64,000 bases of DNA from Streptomyces inusitatus (GCF_014651115.1 NZ_BMWG01000001.1:558001-622000), one strand, 5' to 3'; shown: positions 8,584 through 17,109, numbered from the stretch's first letter. Made by a program: numbers and translations. Notes: generated from the letters alone by a model not told the origin.

Positions 8584-9900
8584 TCACGCCGGTACGTGCA
8601 CCGCCTCCACCCTGCTCGCCACCAGCCGCTCGCGCTCCAGCCGCGCCGCGCGCCCCCGCAGCCGCAGGATCTGGACGATGCCGAGGGCCTGGAGGACAAA
8701 GACGCTGGAGAACGCGGCTCGGTAGTTCCCGCCGGTCGCGTCGAGCAGCAGGCCGATCGCCAGCAGGGTGGTCATCGAGGCGGTGAAGCCGCCGACGTTG
8801 ACGATTCCCGAGGCCGTGCCCTGCCGCTGCGGCGGATTCGCCGGCCGGGCGAAGTCGAAGCCGATCATCGAGGCAGGTCCGCACGCCCCCAGCACCACGC
8901 AGAGGGTGACCAGCAGCCACATCGGGGCCCGCTCCCCCGGGTGGACCAGGGTCGCGGCCCACAGCAGGGCCGTCGCGCCGACCGTGCCGAGGACGAGCGG
9001 CACCCGGGCGGCGTGATGGCGGGCGATGACCTGCCCGTACACCAGCCCCACCACCATGCTCACCAGCACCACCAGGGTGAGCAGGGAGCCCGCCGTCCCC
9101 CGGGAGAGGCCCTGGTCCTCGATGAGGAAGGGCATGCCCCAGAGCAGCAGGAACACCATCGCCGGGAACTGGGTGGTGAAGTGCGTCCACATCCCCAGCC
9201 GGGTGCCCGGCTCCCGCCAGGAGCGGGTGATCTGCTCGCGTACGAACCCGGCCCCCGGCCGGCCCGCCGGGGGCGGCTCGTACCCCTCGGGGTGGTCCCG
9301 GAGGAAGAGCACCACCAGCACCACGACGACCGCGCCGGCCACCGCGCTGCCCGCGAAGGTGGCGGTCCAGCCGATGCCGTGCAGCAGCCGGGCGATGAGG
9401 ATGGTCGAGACCAGATTGCCCGCCATCCCGAAGAGGGCGGCGATCTGGGCGATCAGCGGCCCGCGCCGGGCCGGGAACCAGCGGCTGCCCAGCCGCAGCA
9501 CACTGATGAAGGTCATCGCGTCGCCGCAGCCGAGCAGCGCCCGGGCGGCCAGCGCCGTGCCGTACGAGGGGGCGAGCGCGAAGCCGAGCTGTCCGACGGT
9601 GAACAGCACCGCGCCGATGGCCAGCACCTTCTTGGTGCCGAGCCGGTCGACCAGCAGACCGACGGGGATCTGCATCCCCGCGTAGACCAGCAGTTGGAGG
9701 ATGGAGAAGGTCGAGAGCGCGGAGGCGTTGACATCGAAACGGTCGGCGGCGTCGAGGCCCGCGACCCCGAGCGAGGTACGGAAGATGATGGCGACGAAGT
9801 AGACGCTGACGCCGATGGACCAGATCGCCACCGCCCGGCCGCCGCCCGGCGGGGAGCCGGAACCGGAACCGGGGCCGGCTATGCCGCCCGGGGCGCTCAC
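8584..9900 (-). CDS. MFS transporter
   Basis: This 438-residue major facilitator has about 12 membrane helices. The cytoplasmic loop between helices 2 and 3 has VGLLVDRLGTKKVL, the MFS signature, and the central loop (about 200-235) is charged and Pro-rich. The second half has LTLVVLVSMVVGLVYGQVIARHHAARVP. The first 20 residues are Gly/Pro/Ser-rich and probably disordered. It belongs to the general nitrate/sugar-phosphate-like MFS group; the substrate is unknown. The GTG start at 9900 overlaps the stop of the GntR gene (GTGA), so the two are translationally coupled. The regulator probably controls the transporter and responds to its substrate. Confidence 0.88.
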   Translation of the reverse strand: MSAPGGIAGPGSGSGSPPGGGRAVAIWSIGVSVYFVAIIFRTSLGVAGLDAADRFDVNASALSTFSILQLLVYAGMQIPVGLLVDRLGTKKVLAIGAVLFTVGQLGFALAPSYGTALAARALLGCGDAMTFISVLRLGSRWFPARRGPLIAQIAALFGMAGNLVSTILIARLLHGIGWTATFAGSAVAGAVVVVLVVLFLRDHPEGYEPPPAGRPGAGFVREQITRSWREPGTRLGMWTHFTTQFPAMVFLLLWGMPFLIEDQGLSRGTAGSLLTLVVLVSMVVGLVYGQVIARHHAARVPLVLGTVGATALLWAATLVHPGERAPMWLLVTLCVVLGACGPASMIGFDFARPANPPQRQGTASGIVNVGGFTASMTTLLAIGLLLDATGGNYRAAFSSVFVLQALGIVQILRLRGRAARLERERLVASRVEAVHVPA

Positions 9901-10538
9901 CGGACCTCTCCGCGCGCCAGGGTGCTGAACCAGCCGACATGGCGGTGGACGAGGGCCGCGGCCCGCTCCGGGTCCCCGGCGCGCAGCGCTTCGAGGATCT
10001 CGCTGTGCTCGGTGACGTTCTTGGCGATCCGGTCGGGATGCGCGTGCATGATGGCGACCCCCATTCTCAGCTGCCGGTCACGGAGTTGGTCGTAGAGGCG
10101 GGAGAGGATCTCATTGCCCCCGCTGCGCACGATCTCGGCGTGGAAGAGCCGGTCGGTGACCGCCACCGCGGCCAGATCACCGGTCTCGCCCTGCCGCTTC
10201 TGCTGTTCGAGCAGTTCTTCGAGCCGGGCGAGCAGCCGGGGCGGTGCGGGTACGGCCTTGCGGGCCGCGTGCTCCTCCACCAGCAGCCGGGTCTCGACGA
10301 CATCGGCGATCTCCTGCGCGGAGACCGCGATGACCAGGGCCCCCTTCTTGGGGTAGAGCTTGATCAGCCCCTCGACCTCCAGCTTGAGCAGCGCCTCGCG
10401 GACCGGGGTACGGGAGACGCCCACGGCATCGGCCAGCTCGCCCTCGGTCAGCAGCGTGCCGCCCTCGTAACGGCGGTCGAGAACCGCCTGCTTGACATGG
10501 GTGTAGACGCGTTCGGCCGCGGGGGCTGCGAGAGGCAT
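9897..10538 (-). CDS. GntR family transcriptional regulator (FCD subfamily)
   Basis: This 213-residue repressor has an N-terminal winged helix (about 8-75) with YEGGTLLTEGELADAVGVSRTPVREAL, the classic GntR DNA-recognition pattern, followed by an all-helical FCD effector domain (about 80-205). The FCD domain carries the metal-ligand residues typical of the family: D at TDRLFHAEIV, H at FHAEI and H at NVTEHSEIL and VHRHVGW. FCD members usually bind small carboxylates. It is the first gene of a two-gene unit with the MFS transporter. No good ribosome-binding site precedes the ATG at 10538; the preceding TATCTAAGC could act as a -10 for a nearly leaderless transcript. Confidence 0.9.
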   Translation of the reverse strand: MPLAAPAAERVYTHVKQAVLDRRYEGGTLLTEGELADAVGVSRTPVREALLKLEVEGLIKLYPKKGALVIAVSAQEIADVVETRLLVEEHAARKAVPAPPRLLARLEELLEQQKRQGETGDLAAVAVTDRLFHAEIVRSGGNEILSRLYDQLRDRQLRMGVAIMHAHPDRIAKNVTEHSEILEALRAGDPERAAALVHRHVGWFSTLARGEVR

Positions 10539-10675
10539 GCGTACAGCTTAGATACAAGTGGGGTACATCCACAGCGGCCTGTCCACGATGCAGGACGGGC
10601 GGACGCGGGCGCGCGGCGGAGGCGTTCGGGGCGCGTGGTGGGGACGGGCGGAACGGAGGGAGATGTTCCGAAAGA

Positions 10676-10697
10676 GATGTACGCCGTTCCGTACATC
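10676..10697. promoter_or_regulatory. Perfect inverted repeat upstream of the carboxypeptidase gene
   Basis: GATGTACG-CCGTTC-CGTACATC forms a perfect 8-bp stem with a 6-nt spacer. It can be extended outward through AAAG/CTTT with a one-base bulge. It lies about 100 bases before the carboxypeptidase start and could be an operator or a 5' leader hairpin. It is unlike the GC-rich terminators elsewhere in the window. Confidence 0.5.
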
Positions 10698-10799
10698 CTT
10701 TCCGCCCCTTCGTCTGTCTCACCTGAGGGCACTTGTCTCACACAAGGCCGCCCGCACTCAGACATTGACAACGCACCTGCCTATTTCGGAGCGTTTCCC

Positions 10800-11738
10800 T
10801 TGATACTCAGCAACACGAACGTTCGCAGGGCCGCCACCGTGGTCCTCTCCGGCGGTTTGCTGCTCACCGCATCGCCGCTCGCCGCACCCGCGCAGGCGGC
10901 GCCCAAGCCCAAGCCGTCCGTCAGCGCCAAGGGCGCGTATCTGCTGGACCAGAAGACCGGCAAGGCCCTCTTCGCCAAGGGTGAGAACACCCGCCGAGAG
11001 ATGGCCAGCACCACCAAGATCGCCACCGCGATCACCGTCCTGGACATCAAGGGCGTCGACCTCAACCGCAAGGTGACCGTCAAGCAGGAGTACCGCGACT
11101 ACGTCACCAGGGAGGAAGGCAGTACCGCCGACCTCAAGACCGGCGACCGGGTCACCGTCCGCCAGCTCCTCTACGGCATGATGCTGAGGTCCGGCTGCGA
11201 CGCGGCGTACGCCCTGGCCGACACCTTCGGCAAGGGCTCGACCACCTCCGCGCGCACCAAGTCGTTCATCGGGATGATGAACAAGAAGGCCTCGTCGCTG
11301 AAGCTGAAGAACACCAAGTTCGACTCCTTCGACGGCATCTCCCCGGGCGGGAAGAACTACACCACCGCGTCCGACCTGGCCAAGCTCTCCCGGCACGCCT
11401 TCAACAACAAGCATCTGCGCGAGGTGGTGAAGGCCGAGGTGCACAGGTCCACCGCCCCCACCAAGAACGGCGGCACGCGCAAGTACACCTGGTACAACAC
11501 CAATAAGCTGCTGGGCTCCTACAAGGGCGCGGTCGGCATGAAGACCGGCACGGGCAGCAAGGCGGGCCCCTGCCTGGTCTTCGCGGCCACCCGGGGCTCC
11601 AAGACGTATGTCGGCGTCGTGCTCAACGGCAAGGACCGCTACAAGGACGCCGCCAAGATGCTGGACTACGGCTTCGGCTCGAAGAGCGCCAAGACCATGA
11701 AGCTGCGGACCCTGCCGTCCGGGGTCTACCAGGACTGA
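10800..11738 (+). CDS. Secreted D-alanyl-D-alanine carboxypeptidase (S11/DacA type)
   Basis: This 312-residue penicillin-binding protein trims the terminal D-Ala from peptidoglycan stem peptides. The best start is TTG at 10800, with GGAG 8 bases upstream; it gives MILSNTNVRRAATVVLS, a Sec signal peptide with predicted cleavage after AQA (residue 33). The catalytic motifs are all present: SxxK at Ser70-TTK73, the SxN position at Ser131-Gly-Cys133 (Cys instead of Asn, in LRSGCDAAYALA), and KTG at 248-250 in VGMKTGTGSKAG. The mature protein of about 280 residues lacks the extra C-terminal domain and membrane anchor of classical DacA, so it is probably released or wall-associated. It is monocistronic with a strong terminator. 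Confidence 0.88.
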   Translation: MILSNTNVRRAATVVLSGGLLLTASPLAAPAQAAPKPKPSVSAKGAYLLDQKTGKALFAKGENTRREMASTTKIATAITVLDIKGVDLNRKVTVKQEYRDYVTREEGSTADLKTGDRVTVRQLLYGMMLRSGCDAAYALADTFGKGSTTSARTKSFIGMMNKKASSLKLKNTKFDSFDGISPGGKNYTTASDLAKLSRHAFNNKHLREVVKAEVHRSTAPTKNGGTRKYTWYNTNKLLGSYKGAVGMKTGTGSKAGPCLVFAATRGSKTYVGVVLNGKDRYKDAAKMLDYGFGSKSAKTMKLRTLPSGVYQD

Positions 11739-11760
11739 TTCATCGGGACACCGAGGACGT

Positions 11761-11800
11761 ACGGGGGCCCGTGACACTGTGCCGTGTCACGGGCCCCCGT
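11761..11800. terminator. Bidirectional terminator between carboxypeptidase and bkdC
   Basis: ACGGGGGCCCGTGACAC pairs perfectly with GTGTCACGGGCCCCCGT (17 bp) around a 6-nt loop. It lies between convergent genes and serves both. Confidence 0.88.
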
Positions 11801-11823
11801 ATGTCACCTGCCGGTACCGGGCA

Positions 11824-13275
11824 TCAGGCCCAGGTGATCAGCCGCCTCGGGTTCTCCAGTACGGCGGCGGTGTCCGCGAGCACCCGCGAACCCAGCTCGC
11901 CGTCGACCAGCCGGTGGTCGAAGGAGAGCGCGAGCGTGGTGACCTGACGCGGCTTCACCTTGCCCTTGTGCACCCAGGGCTGGAGCTTGATCGCGCCGAC
12001 CGCCAGGATCGCGGCCTCCCCGGGGTTGAGGATCGGAGTGCCGGTGTCGACGCCGAAGACGCCGACATTGGTGATGGTCACCGTGCCGCCCGACATCGCC
12101 GCCGGGGTCGTCCTGCCCTCCCGGGCGGTGGCGACCAGCTCGCCCAGCTCACCGGCGAGTTCGGGCAGGGTCTTGGCGTGCGCGTCCTTGATGTTCGGCA
12201 CGATCAGACCGCGCGGGGTGGCGGCGGCGATGCCCAGATTCACATAGTGCTTCTGGACGATCTCCTGGCGCTCCTCGTCCCAGGAGGCGTTGATCCCGGG
12301 GTTCCGCCGGATCGCGACGAGCAGCGCCTTCGCGATCAGCAGCAGCGGATTGACCCGCAGACCCGCGAGGTCCGGGTCTTCCTTCAACTCGGCGACCAGC
12401 TTCATCGTGCGGGTCACATCGAGGGTGATGAACTCGGTGACGTGCGGCGCGGTGAACGCGCTGCCGACCATCGCCGCGGCCGTGGCCTTCCGTACCCCCT
12501 TCACGGGGATCCGGGTCTCCCTGGCACCAGCACCGGCGGGCGCGGCCGTTTCCGGTGCCGTTTCCGGTGCTGGCGTCACGGCCGGGGCCGGGGCCGGAGT
12601 CGGTGCCGGGGGCTGGACCGCCGCGTGCACGTCCTCGCGGGTGACGACGCCGCCGGGGCCGGTGGGGGTGACGGACGCCAGATCGACGCCGAGGTCCTTG
12701 GCCAGCTTGCGTACGGGGGGTTTGGCCAGCGGGCGGGGGCCGGCGGGGCGGCCGTTCACCCCGGCGGTCGCCTGCTCCGGCAGCTTGCCCGGCGCGGCGA
12801 CCGGGGCGACCGGGGCGGCAGGGGCGACCGGGGCAGGCGTGGCGACCGGGGCGGCCGACGCGGTCCCGGCGACGGCGGCGGCCTTGCGGGGGCGGCGCTT
12901 GCTGGAGGTCTCGGCCACTCCGTAACCGACCAGGACCGGCTGACGGCCCTGAGGAGCCTCCTCAGCGGCCTCCTCGGCTACCGCTGGGGTCTCTGTGGTC
13001 ACTGGGGCCGCCGGGGCCTCAGCGGCCCCCTCAGACCCGGCCAGCCGCACCGAGATGATGACCTGGCCGACATCGACCGTCGTCCCCTCGGCGTAGTTCA
13101 GCTCCTGCACCACCCCGTCGTACGGAATCGGCAGCTCCACGGCCGCCTTGGCCGTCTCGACCTCGCAGACGACCTGCCCGTCCGTGACCGTGTCGCCGGG
13201 CTGTACGTACCACTTGAGGATCTCGGCCTCGGTCAGCCCCTCGCCGACGTCCGGCATCTTGAACTCGCGGATCAC
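11824..13275 (-). CDS. bkdC: Branched-chain alpha-keto acid dehydrogenase E2 (dihydrolipoyl acyltransferase), copy 1
   Basis: This 483-residue core subunit transfers the acyl group from lipoate to CoA, giving isobutyryl-, isovaleryl- or 2-methylbutyryl-CoA. The N-terminal lipoyl domain (1-78) has Lys43 in VETAKAAVELP. An Ala/Pro-rich linker with two long tracts (about 80-165) leads to a peripheral-subunit binding domain (PPVRKLAKDLGVDLASVTPTG) and a second Ala/Pro linker. The catalytic domain (about 250-483) includes the active-site SFDHRLVDGE (His and Asp). The GTG start at 13275 has GAGGAG 7 bases upstream. It is the last gene of the bkdABC operon, 10 bases after bkdB. In Streptomyces these products prime branched fatty acids and feed polyketide precursors. 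Confidence 0.93.
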   Translation of the reverse strand: MIREFKMPDVGEGLTEAEILKWYVQPGDTVTDGQVVCEVETAKAAVELPIPYDGVVQELNYAEGTTVDVGQVIISVRLAGSEGAAEAPAAPVTTETPAVAEEAAEEAPQGRQPVLVGYGVAETSSKRRPRKAAAVAGTASAAPVATPAPVAPAAPVAPVAAPGKLPEQATAGVNGRPAGPRPLAKPPVRKLAKDLGVDLASVTPTGPGGVVTREDVHAAVQPPAPTPAPAPAVTPAPETAPETAAPAGAGARETRIPVKGVRKATAAAMVGSAFTAPHVTEFITLDVTRTMKLVAELKEDPDLAGLRVNPLLLIAKALLVAIRRNPGINASWDEERQEIVQKHYVNLGIAAATPRGLIVPNIKDAHAKTLPELAGELGELVATAREGRTTPAAMSGGTVTITNVGVFGVDTGTPILNPGEAAILAVGAIKLQPWVHKGKVKPRQVTTLALSFDHRLVDGELGSRVLADTAAVLENPRRLITWA

Positions 13276-13285
13276 AGCAGACTCC

Positions 13286-14266
13286 TCAGTACGCGAGCGA
13301 GCGGTCGACGGCGTCGAGCACCCGGTCCAGACCCGGCAGGTACTCCTCCTCCACCCGGGCCGGCGGATAGGGCGCGTGGAAGCCGCCCACCCTCAGCACC
13401 GGAGCCTCCAGGTGGTAGAAGGATCGCTCGGTGATACGGGCGGCGATCTCCGCGCCGGAGCCGTAGAACACCGGGGCCTCGTGGACGACGACGAGCCGGC
13501 CCGTACGCTCCACCGATGCCTGCACGGCGTCGAAGTCGATCGGCGACATCGAGCGCAGATCGATCACCTCGACCGACTTGCCCTCCTCGGCCGCGGCGGC
13601 GGCCGCCTCCACGCAGACCTTCACCATCGGCCCGTACGCGGCCAGCGTCAGATCCGTGCCCTCGCGGACGGTCCGGGCGGCGTGCAGCGGCCCCGGGATG
13701 GCCTCGGTGTCGACCTCGCTCTTGTCCCAGTAACGGCGCTTGGGCTCGAAGAAGATGACCGGGTCATCGCTGTGGACGGCCTGCTGGAGCATCCAGTACG
13801 CGTCCGACGAATTGGAGGGCGAGACCACCTTGAGGCCCGCGACATGCGCGAACAGCGCCTCGGGCGACTCGCTGTGGTGCTCGACCGCGCCGATCCCGCC
13901 GCCGTAGGGGATACGGACGACGACCGGCAGCTTGATCTTGCCGAGCGAGCGGGCGTGCATCTTGGCGAGCTGGGTGACGATCTGGTCGTACGCCGGGAAG
14001 ACGAATCCGTCGAACTGGATCTCCACCACCGGCCGGTAGCCGCGCAGCGCGAGACCGATCGCGGTGCCGACGATGCCGGACTCCGCGAGCGGGGTGTCGA
14101 TGACCCGGTCCTCGCCGAAGTCCTTCTGGAGCCCGTCGGTGACCCGGAAGACGCCGCCGAGCTTTCCGACGTCCTCACCCATGATCAGGACCTTGGGGTC
14201 GTCCTCCAGGGCCTTGCGCAGCGACTCGTTGAGCGCCTTGGCGAGTGGGAGCTTGGTGACCGCCAT
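13286..14266 (-). CDS. bkdB: Branched-chain alpha-keto acid dehydrogenase E1 beta, copy 1
   Basis: This 326-residue transketolase-like beta subunit works with BkdA in the thiamine-diphosphate-dependent decarboxylation of branched-chain keto acids. It shows the canonical E1-beta landmarks VLIMGEDVGKLGGVFRVTDG, DTPLAESGIVGTAIGLALRG, VVRIPYGGGIGAVEHHSESPEA (with the catalytic histidine pair) and HEAPVFYGSGAEIAARI. Length is normal. The ATG at 14266 lies 3 bases after the bkdA stop codon, so the two E1 subunits are tightly coupled. The sequence is colinear with the second copy (bkdG, 35493-36515), with which it shares most of these motifs. Confidence 0.93.
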   Translation of the reverse strand: MAVTKLPLAKALNESLRKALEDDPKVLIMGEDVGKLGGVFRVTDGLQKDFGEDRVIDTPLAESGIVGTAIGLALRGYRPVVEIQFDGFVFPAYDQIVTQLAKMHARSLGKIKLPVVVRIPYGGGIGAVEHHSESPEALFAHVAGLKVVSPSNSSDAYWMLQQAVHSDDPVIFFEPKRRYWDKSEVDTEAIPGPLHAARTVREGTDLTLAAYGPMVKVCVEAAAAAAEEGKSVEVIDLRSMSPIDFDAVQASVERTGRLVVVHEAPVFYGSGAEIAARITERSFYHLEAPVLRVGGFHAPYPPARVEEEYLPGLDRVLDAVDRSLAY

Positions 14267-14269
14267 GAT

Positions 14270-15418
14270 TCAGTTGCCTCCCTCGGCGAAGGACGCCTGG
14301 TACGCGGTGAACTGCGCCCGCTCCTCGTCGACGAGGGAGTTCCCGTCGGCGTAGATGTTGTCGAAGATCGACACGGGGTCGGGATCGGGCATCGCGCGCA
14401 CCGACTCACGCACCCGCTTGGCGAGCGCGTCGCTCTCCTCCTCCAGGGCGGCGAACCAGGCCTCGTCGGCGTGGCCCTCCCGCTGGAGCAGGGTGTGCAG
14501 CCGCTGGATCGGGTCCTTGGCCTCCCAGGCCGCCCGCTCGTCGTCGTGCCGGTACTTGGTCGGGTCGTCGGAGGTGGTGTGCGCGCCCATCCGGTAGGTG
14601 AACGCCTCGACCAGGGTCGGCCCCTCCCCCCGGCGGGCCCGCTCCAGCGCCCAGCGGGTCACGGCGAGACAGGCCAGTACGTCATTGCCGTCCACCCGGA
14701 CGCCGGGGAAGCCGTAGCCCTGGGCGCGCTGGTAGAGCGGCACCCGGCTCTGGCGCTCGGTCGGCTCGCTGATCGCCCACTGGTTGTTCTGGCAGAAGAA
14801 GACCACGGGCGCGTTGTAGACGGCGGAGAAGGTGAAGGCCTCCGCCACATCGCCCTGACTGGAGGCCCCGTCGCCGAAGTAGGCGATGACGGCCGCGTCC
14901 GCGCCGTCCTTGGCCACGCCCATGGCGTAGCCGGTGGCGTGCAGGGTCTGCGAGCCGATGACGATGGTGTAGAGGTGGAAGTTGTTGGCGCTCGGGTCCC
15001 AGCCGCCGTGGTTCACACCCCGGAACATCCCCAGCAGATTGGTGGGATCGACGCCCCGGCACCAGGCGACGCCGTGCTCGCGGTAGGTCGGGAAGACATA
15101 GTCGTCGTCGCGCAGCGCCCGGGCGGAGCCGATCTGGGCGGCCTCCTGGCCGAGCAGCGAGGCCCACAGGCCCAGCTCGCCCTGGCGCTGGAGGGAGGTG
15201 GCCTCGGCGTCGAAGCGCCGGGTCAGGACCATGTCCCGGTAGAGCCCGAGCAGCTCTTCGGGGGTGAGTTCGATCCGGTGATCGGGGTGCTCGACCCGCT
15301 CGCCCTCGGGCGACAGCAACTGCACGAGCTGGGGCTCGGAACTCTGTGGCTTCGTCGCGGCGCTCACGCGCTTGCCGCTGCGTCGCGGCTTGCGCGCGGC
15401 AGTGCTCTCCACGGTCAC
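14270..15418 (-). CDS. bkdA: Branched-chain alpha-keto acid dehydrogenase E1 alpha, copy 1
   Basis: This 382-residue alpha subunit binds thiamine diphosphate in the motif GDGASSQGDVAEAFTFSAVYNAPVVFFCQNN (GDG...NN). It also has QRQGELGLWASLLGQEAAQIGSA and phosphorylation-loop-like YRMGAHTTSDDPTKYR. The GTG at 15418 is preceded by GGAGG. The N-terminal 45 residues are basic (KPRRSGKRVSAATK) and longer than in minimal E1-alpha proteins. It is the first gene of bkdABC; its promoter lies in the 345-bp region shared with a divergent response regulator. Unlike the bkdFGH copy, no Lrp-type regulator adjoins it. Confidence 0.92.
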   Translation of the reverse strand: MTVESTAARKPRRSGKRVSAATKPQSSEPQLVQLLSPEGERVEHPDHRIELTPEELLGLYRDMVLTRRFDAEATSLQRQGELGLWASLLGQEAAQIGSARALRDDDYVFPTYREHGVAWCRGVDPTNLLGMFRGVNHGGWDPSANNFHLYTIVIGSQTLHATGYAMGVAKDGADAAVIAYFGDGASSQGDVAEAFTFSAVYNAPVVFFCQNNQWAISEPTERQSRVPLYQRAQGYGFPGVRVDGNDVLACLAVTRWALERARRGEGPTLVEAFTYRMGAHTTSDDPTKYRHDDERAAWEAKDPIQRLHTLLQREGHADEAWFAALEEESDALAKRVRESVRAMPDPDPVSIFDNIYADGNSLVDEERAQFTAYQASFAEGGN

Positions 15419-15763
15419 GATGCGTGCTCCTCCGTCTGTCCGGTCCCCCGGGATTGCCGGGAGCCTGGGGTCGCCCCTGTCGATGACAGGGAGAGGCTCG
15501 CCCGTTCTCGGCCTCGCGCACGGGGTGGGTGCGGGAAAACGGGAACAGGCGTGACAGGCGCCCCCGACGAGACCCTGTCAAAAAGCACGTTACCCAGTGC
15601 GGAGCATTCCTGTGAAACCCCTATTGACCTGGGATTTTGCTTGGATTTCCAAGTAAATCGAGAAATAGGGGAACACTTACCGGTTACCGCGCTGGTCACG
15701 GCCTTGCGGGCTGTCGAGGACACCGGCACGTTATCCCGGGCACCCGGGGCACGGGAAGAGCCG
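15419..15763. promoter_or_regulatory. Divergent promoter region with nested palindromes (bkdABC / response regulator)
   Basis: This 345-bp gene-free region has an AT-rich centre. CCCCTATT (15618-15625) and AATAGGGG (15664-15671) form an outer inverted repeat, and at the centre CTTGG-ATTT-CCAAG (15640-15653) is a perfect inner palindrome. The arrangement is about 54 bp and nearly symmetric, which suits a dimer-of-dimers or looping regulator. It lies about 195 bases upstream of bkdA and 93 bases upstream of the regulator gene. Confidence 0.55.
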
Positions 15764-16450
15764 GTGTGTGAGACTGCATTCGTGCGCGAAGAAGGAAAAA
15801 TCACCGTATTCCTGCTGGATGACCACGAAGTCGTCCGCCGCGGCGTCCATGAGCTGCTCTCCGTCGAGGACGACATCGAAGTCGTCGGCGAGGCGGGCAC
15901 CGCGGAGGACGCCATGGTCAGGATCCCCGCCACCCGCCCCGATGTCGCCGTGCTGGATGTGAGGCTGCCGGACGGCAGCGGTGTGGAGGTCTGCCGGGAG
16001 ATCCGTTCCCAGGACGAGAGCATCAAGTGTCTGATGCTGACCTCGTTCGCCGACGACGAGGCGCTCTTCGACGCGATCATGGCCGGTGCCTCCGGTTATG
16101 TTCTGAAGGCGATCCGGGGCAATGAGCTGCTGTCGGCGGTGCGGGAGGTCGCGGCCGGGAAGTCGCTGCTCGATCCGGTGGCGACCGCGCGGGTGCTGGA
16201 GCGGCTGCGCGACGGGAACACCCCCAAGGGGGACGACAAACTGGCGGGTCTGACCGAGCAGGAGCGCAAAATCCTCAATCTGATCGGCGAGGGACTCACC
16301 AACCGGGTGATCGGCGAGCGGCTGCACCTCGCGGAGAAGACCATCAAGAACTATGTCTCCAGCCTGCTGTCGAAGCTGGGCATGGAGCGGCGGTCCCAGG
16401 CGGCCGCCTTTGTCGCACGGCGTCAGGCGGAGCGCCAGCACCACCGCTGA
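15764..16450 (+). CDS. LuxR/NarL-type response regulator (DevR-like)
   Basis: This 228-residue two-component regulator starts at the GTG at 15764 (GGAAG 5 bases upstream); a second in-frame GTG at 15782 is possible. The receiver domain (about 11-130) has acidic pair Asp-Asp in FLLDDHEVV, phospho-acceptor Asp65 in VAVLDVRLPDGSG, Thr/Ser switch in MLTSFADDE and Lys in GYVLKAIRG. The LuxR-type HTH (about 165-228) contains LTEQERKILNLIGEGLTNRVIGERLHLAEKTIKNYVSSLLSKL. No kinase gene adjoins it, so it is an orphan here. It is divergent from bkdABC and shares the palindromic promoter region, so it may regulate that operon. This link is inference from position only. Confidence 0.88.
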   Translation: MCETAFVREEGKITVFLLDDHEVVRRGVHELLSVEDDIEVVGEAGTAEDAMVRIPATRPDVAVLDVRLPDGSGVEVCREIRSQDESIKCLMLTSFADDEALFDAIMAGASGYVLKAIRGNELLSAVREVAAGKSLLDPVATARVLERLRDGNTPKGDDKLAGLTEQERKILNLIGEGLTNRVIGERLHLAEKTIKNYVSSLLSKLGMERRSQAAAFVARRQAERQHHR

Positions 16451-16460
16451 CCGAGTCACC

Positions 16461-16496
16461 ACCAGCACCAGCACCAGCACCAGCACCAGCAGCATC
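16461..16496. repeat. Hexamer tandem repeat (ACCAGC)6
   Basis: Six perfect copies of ACCAGC lie just after the response-regulator stop codon, in the 152-bp gap before the next gene. This is a slippage-prone microsatellite with no visible function. A further imperfect pair CATCGCTGAGC follows at about 16500-16520. Confidence 0.9.
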
Positions 16497-16602
16497 GCTG
16501 AGCACGGCACCATCGCTGAGCGCTCGGACCGGGACTTACGTCCCCGTCGAGCAGGGGCGGCGGCCCCTTCCGCGAGGGACTCCGGTCACCCAGAGTGGAC
16601 CC

Positions 16603-17094
16603 ATGCCCACCGAGGAACTCCACGCCGCAGCAGCAGCCGACGCCACAGCCGTCACCGGCTCCGGGGGAGCGCGCACCCCGGACGCCGACGAGCCGCTCGC
16701 CATGGAGCTGCTCGGCCGGGTCTCCTACGGCAGGCTGGCGACGAGCATGCGGGCGATGCCCTTCGTGGCCCCGGCCCGGCACATCGTCCTCGGGCGCGGT
16801 GTCGTGCTCCGTATCCACCGGGGCTTCGGCTACCACCGGGCGTGCAACGGCGCGGTGGTGGCGTACGGCGCGGACAACTTCAACTCCGGCGGACGGGCGA
16901 TGTGGTCGGTCCAGTTCACCGGCACCGCCGAGATCGTCCAGCCGGCCGATGAGGAGCTGCGGCTCTTCGGCGACGAGCCCTTCCAGGCCGATGGCGAACG
17001 GTTTGAACCGGTATATATGCGTATCGAACCTCAGTTCGTTACCGTGCACACCCTGGACTATCTCTCAGAGCAGCCAAACCGACACGTTGCGTGA
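16603..17094 (+). CDS. Pyridoxamine 5'-phosphate oxidase-like flavin-binding protein
   Basis: This 163-residue protein has the split-barrel FMN-binding fold of the PNPOx-like family. After a disordered 30-residue N-terminus come the strands LLGRVSYGRLATSMRAMPFVAPARHIV and VLRIHRGFGYHRACNGAVVAYGADNF, then MWSVQFTGTAEIV, in the order expected for the 'pyridox_ox_2' group that includes small nitroimidazole-resistance-like proteins. Family members bind FMN, F420 or heme; the cofactor here is not determined. The ATG at 16603 is preceded by a weak site. The next gene (phosphotransferase) begins 15 bases after the stop, so cotranscription is likely. Confidence 0.78.
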   Translation: MPTEELHAAAAADATAVTGSGGARTPDADEPLAMELLGRVSYGRLATSMRAMPFVAPARHIVLGRGVVLRIHRGFGYHRACNGAVVAYGADNFNSGGRAMWSVQFTGTAEIVQPADEELRLFGDEPFQADGERFEPVYMRIEPQFVTVHTLDYLSEQPNRHVA

Positions 17095-17109
17095 TCTACC
17101 ATTTGGTGA

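Noticed and set aside
10765..10787. TTGACA at 10765 as the promoter of the carboxypeptidase
   Set aside because: A -10 at the right distance is missing and transcription would begin inside the coding region.
9939..10799. Long upstream extension of the carboxypeptidase reading frame
   Set aside because: It runs antisense through the GntR gene. The signal peptide and ribosome-binding site support the TTG start at 10800.
16461..16496. (ACCAGC)6 as a CRISPR-like array
   Set aside because: Units are 6 bp with no spacers; it is a simple microsatellite.
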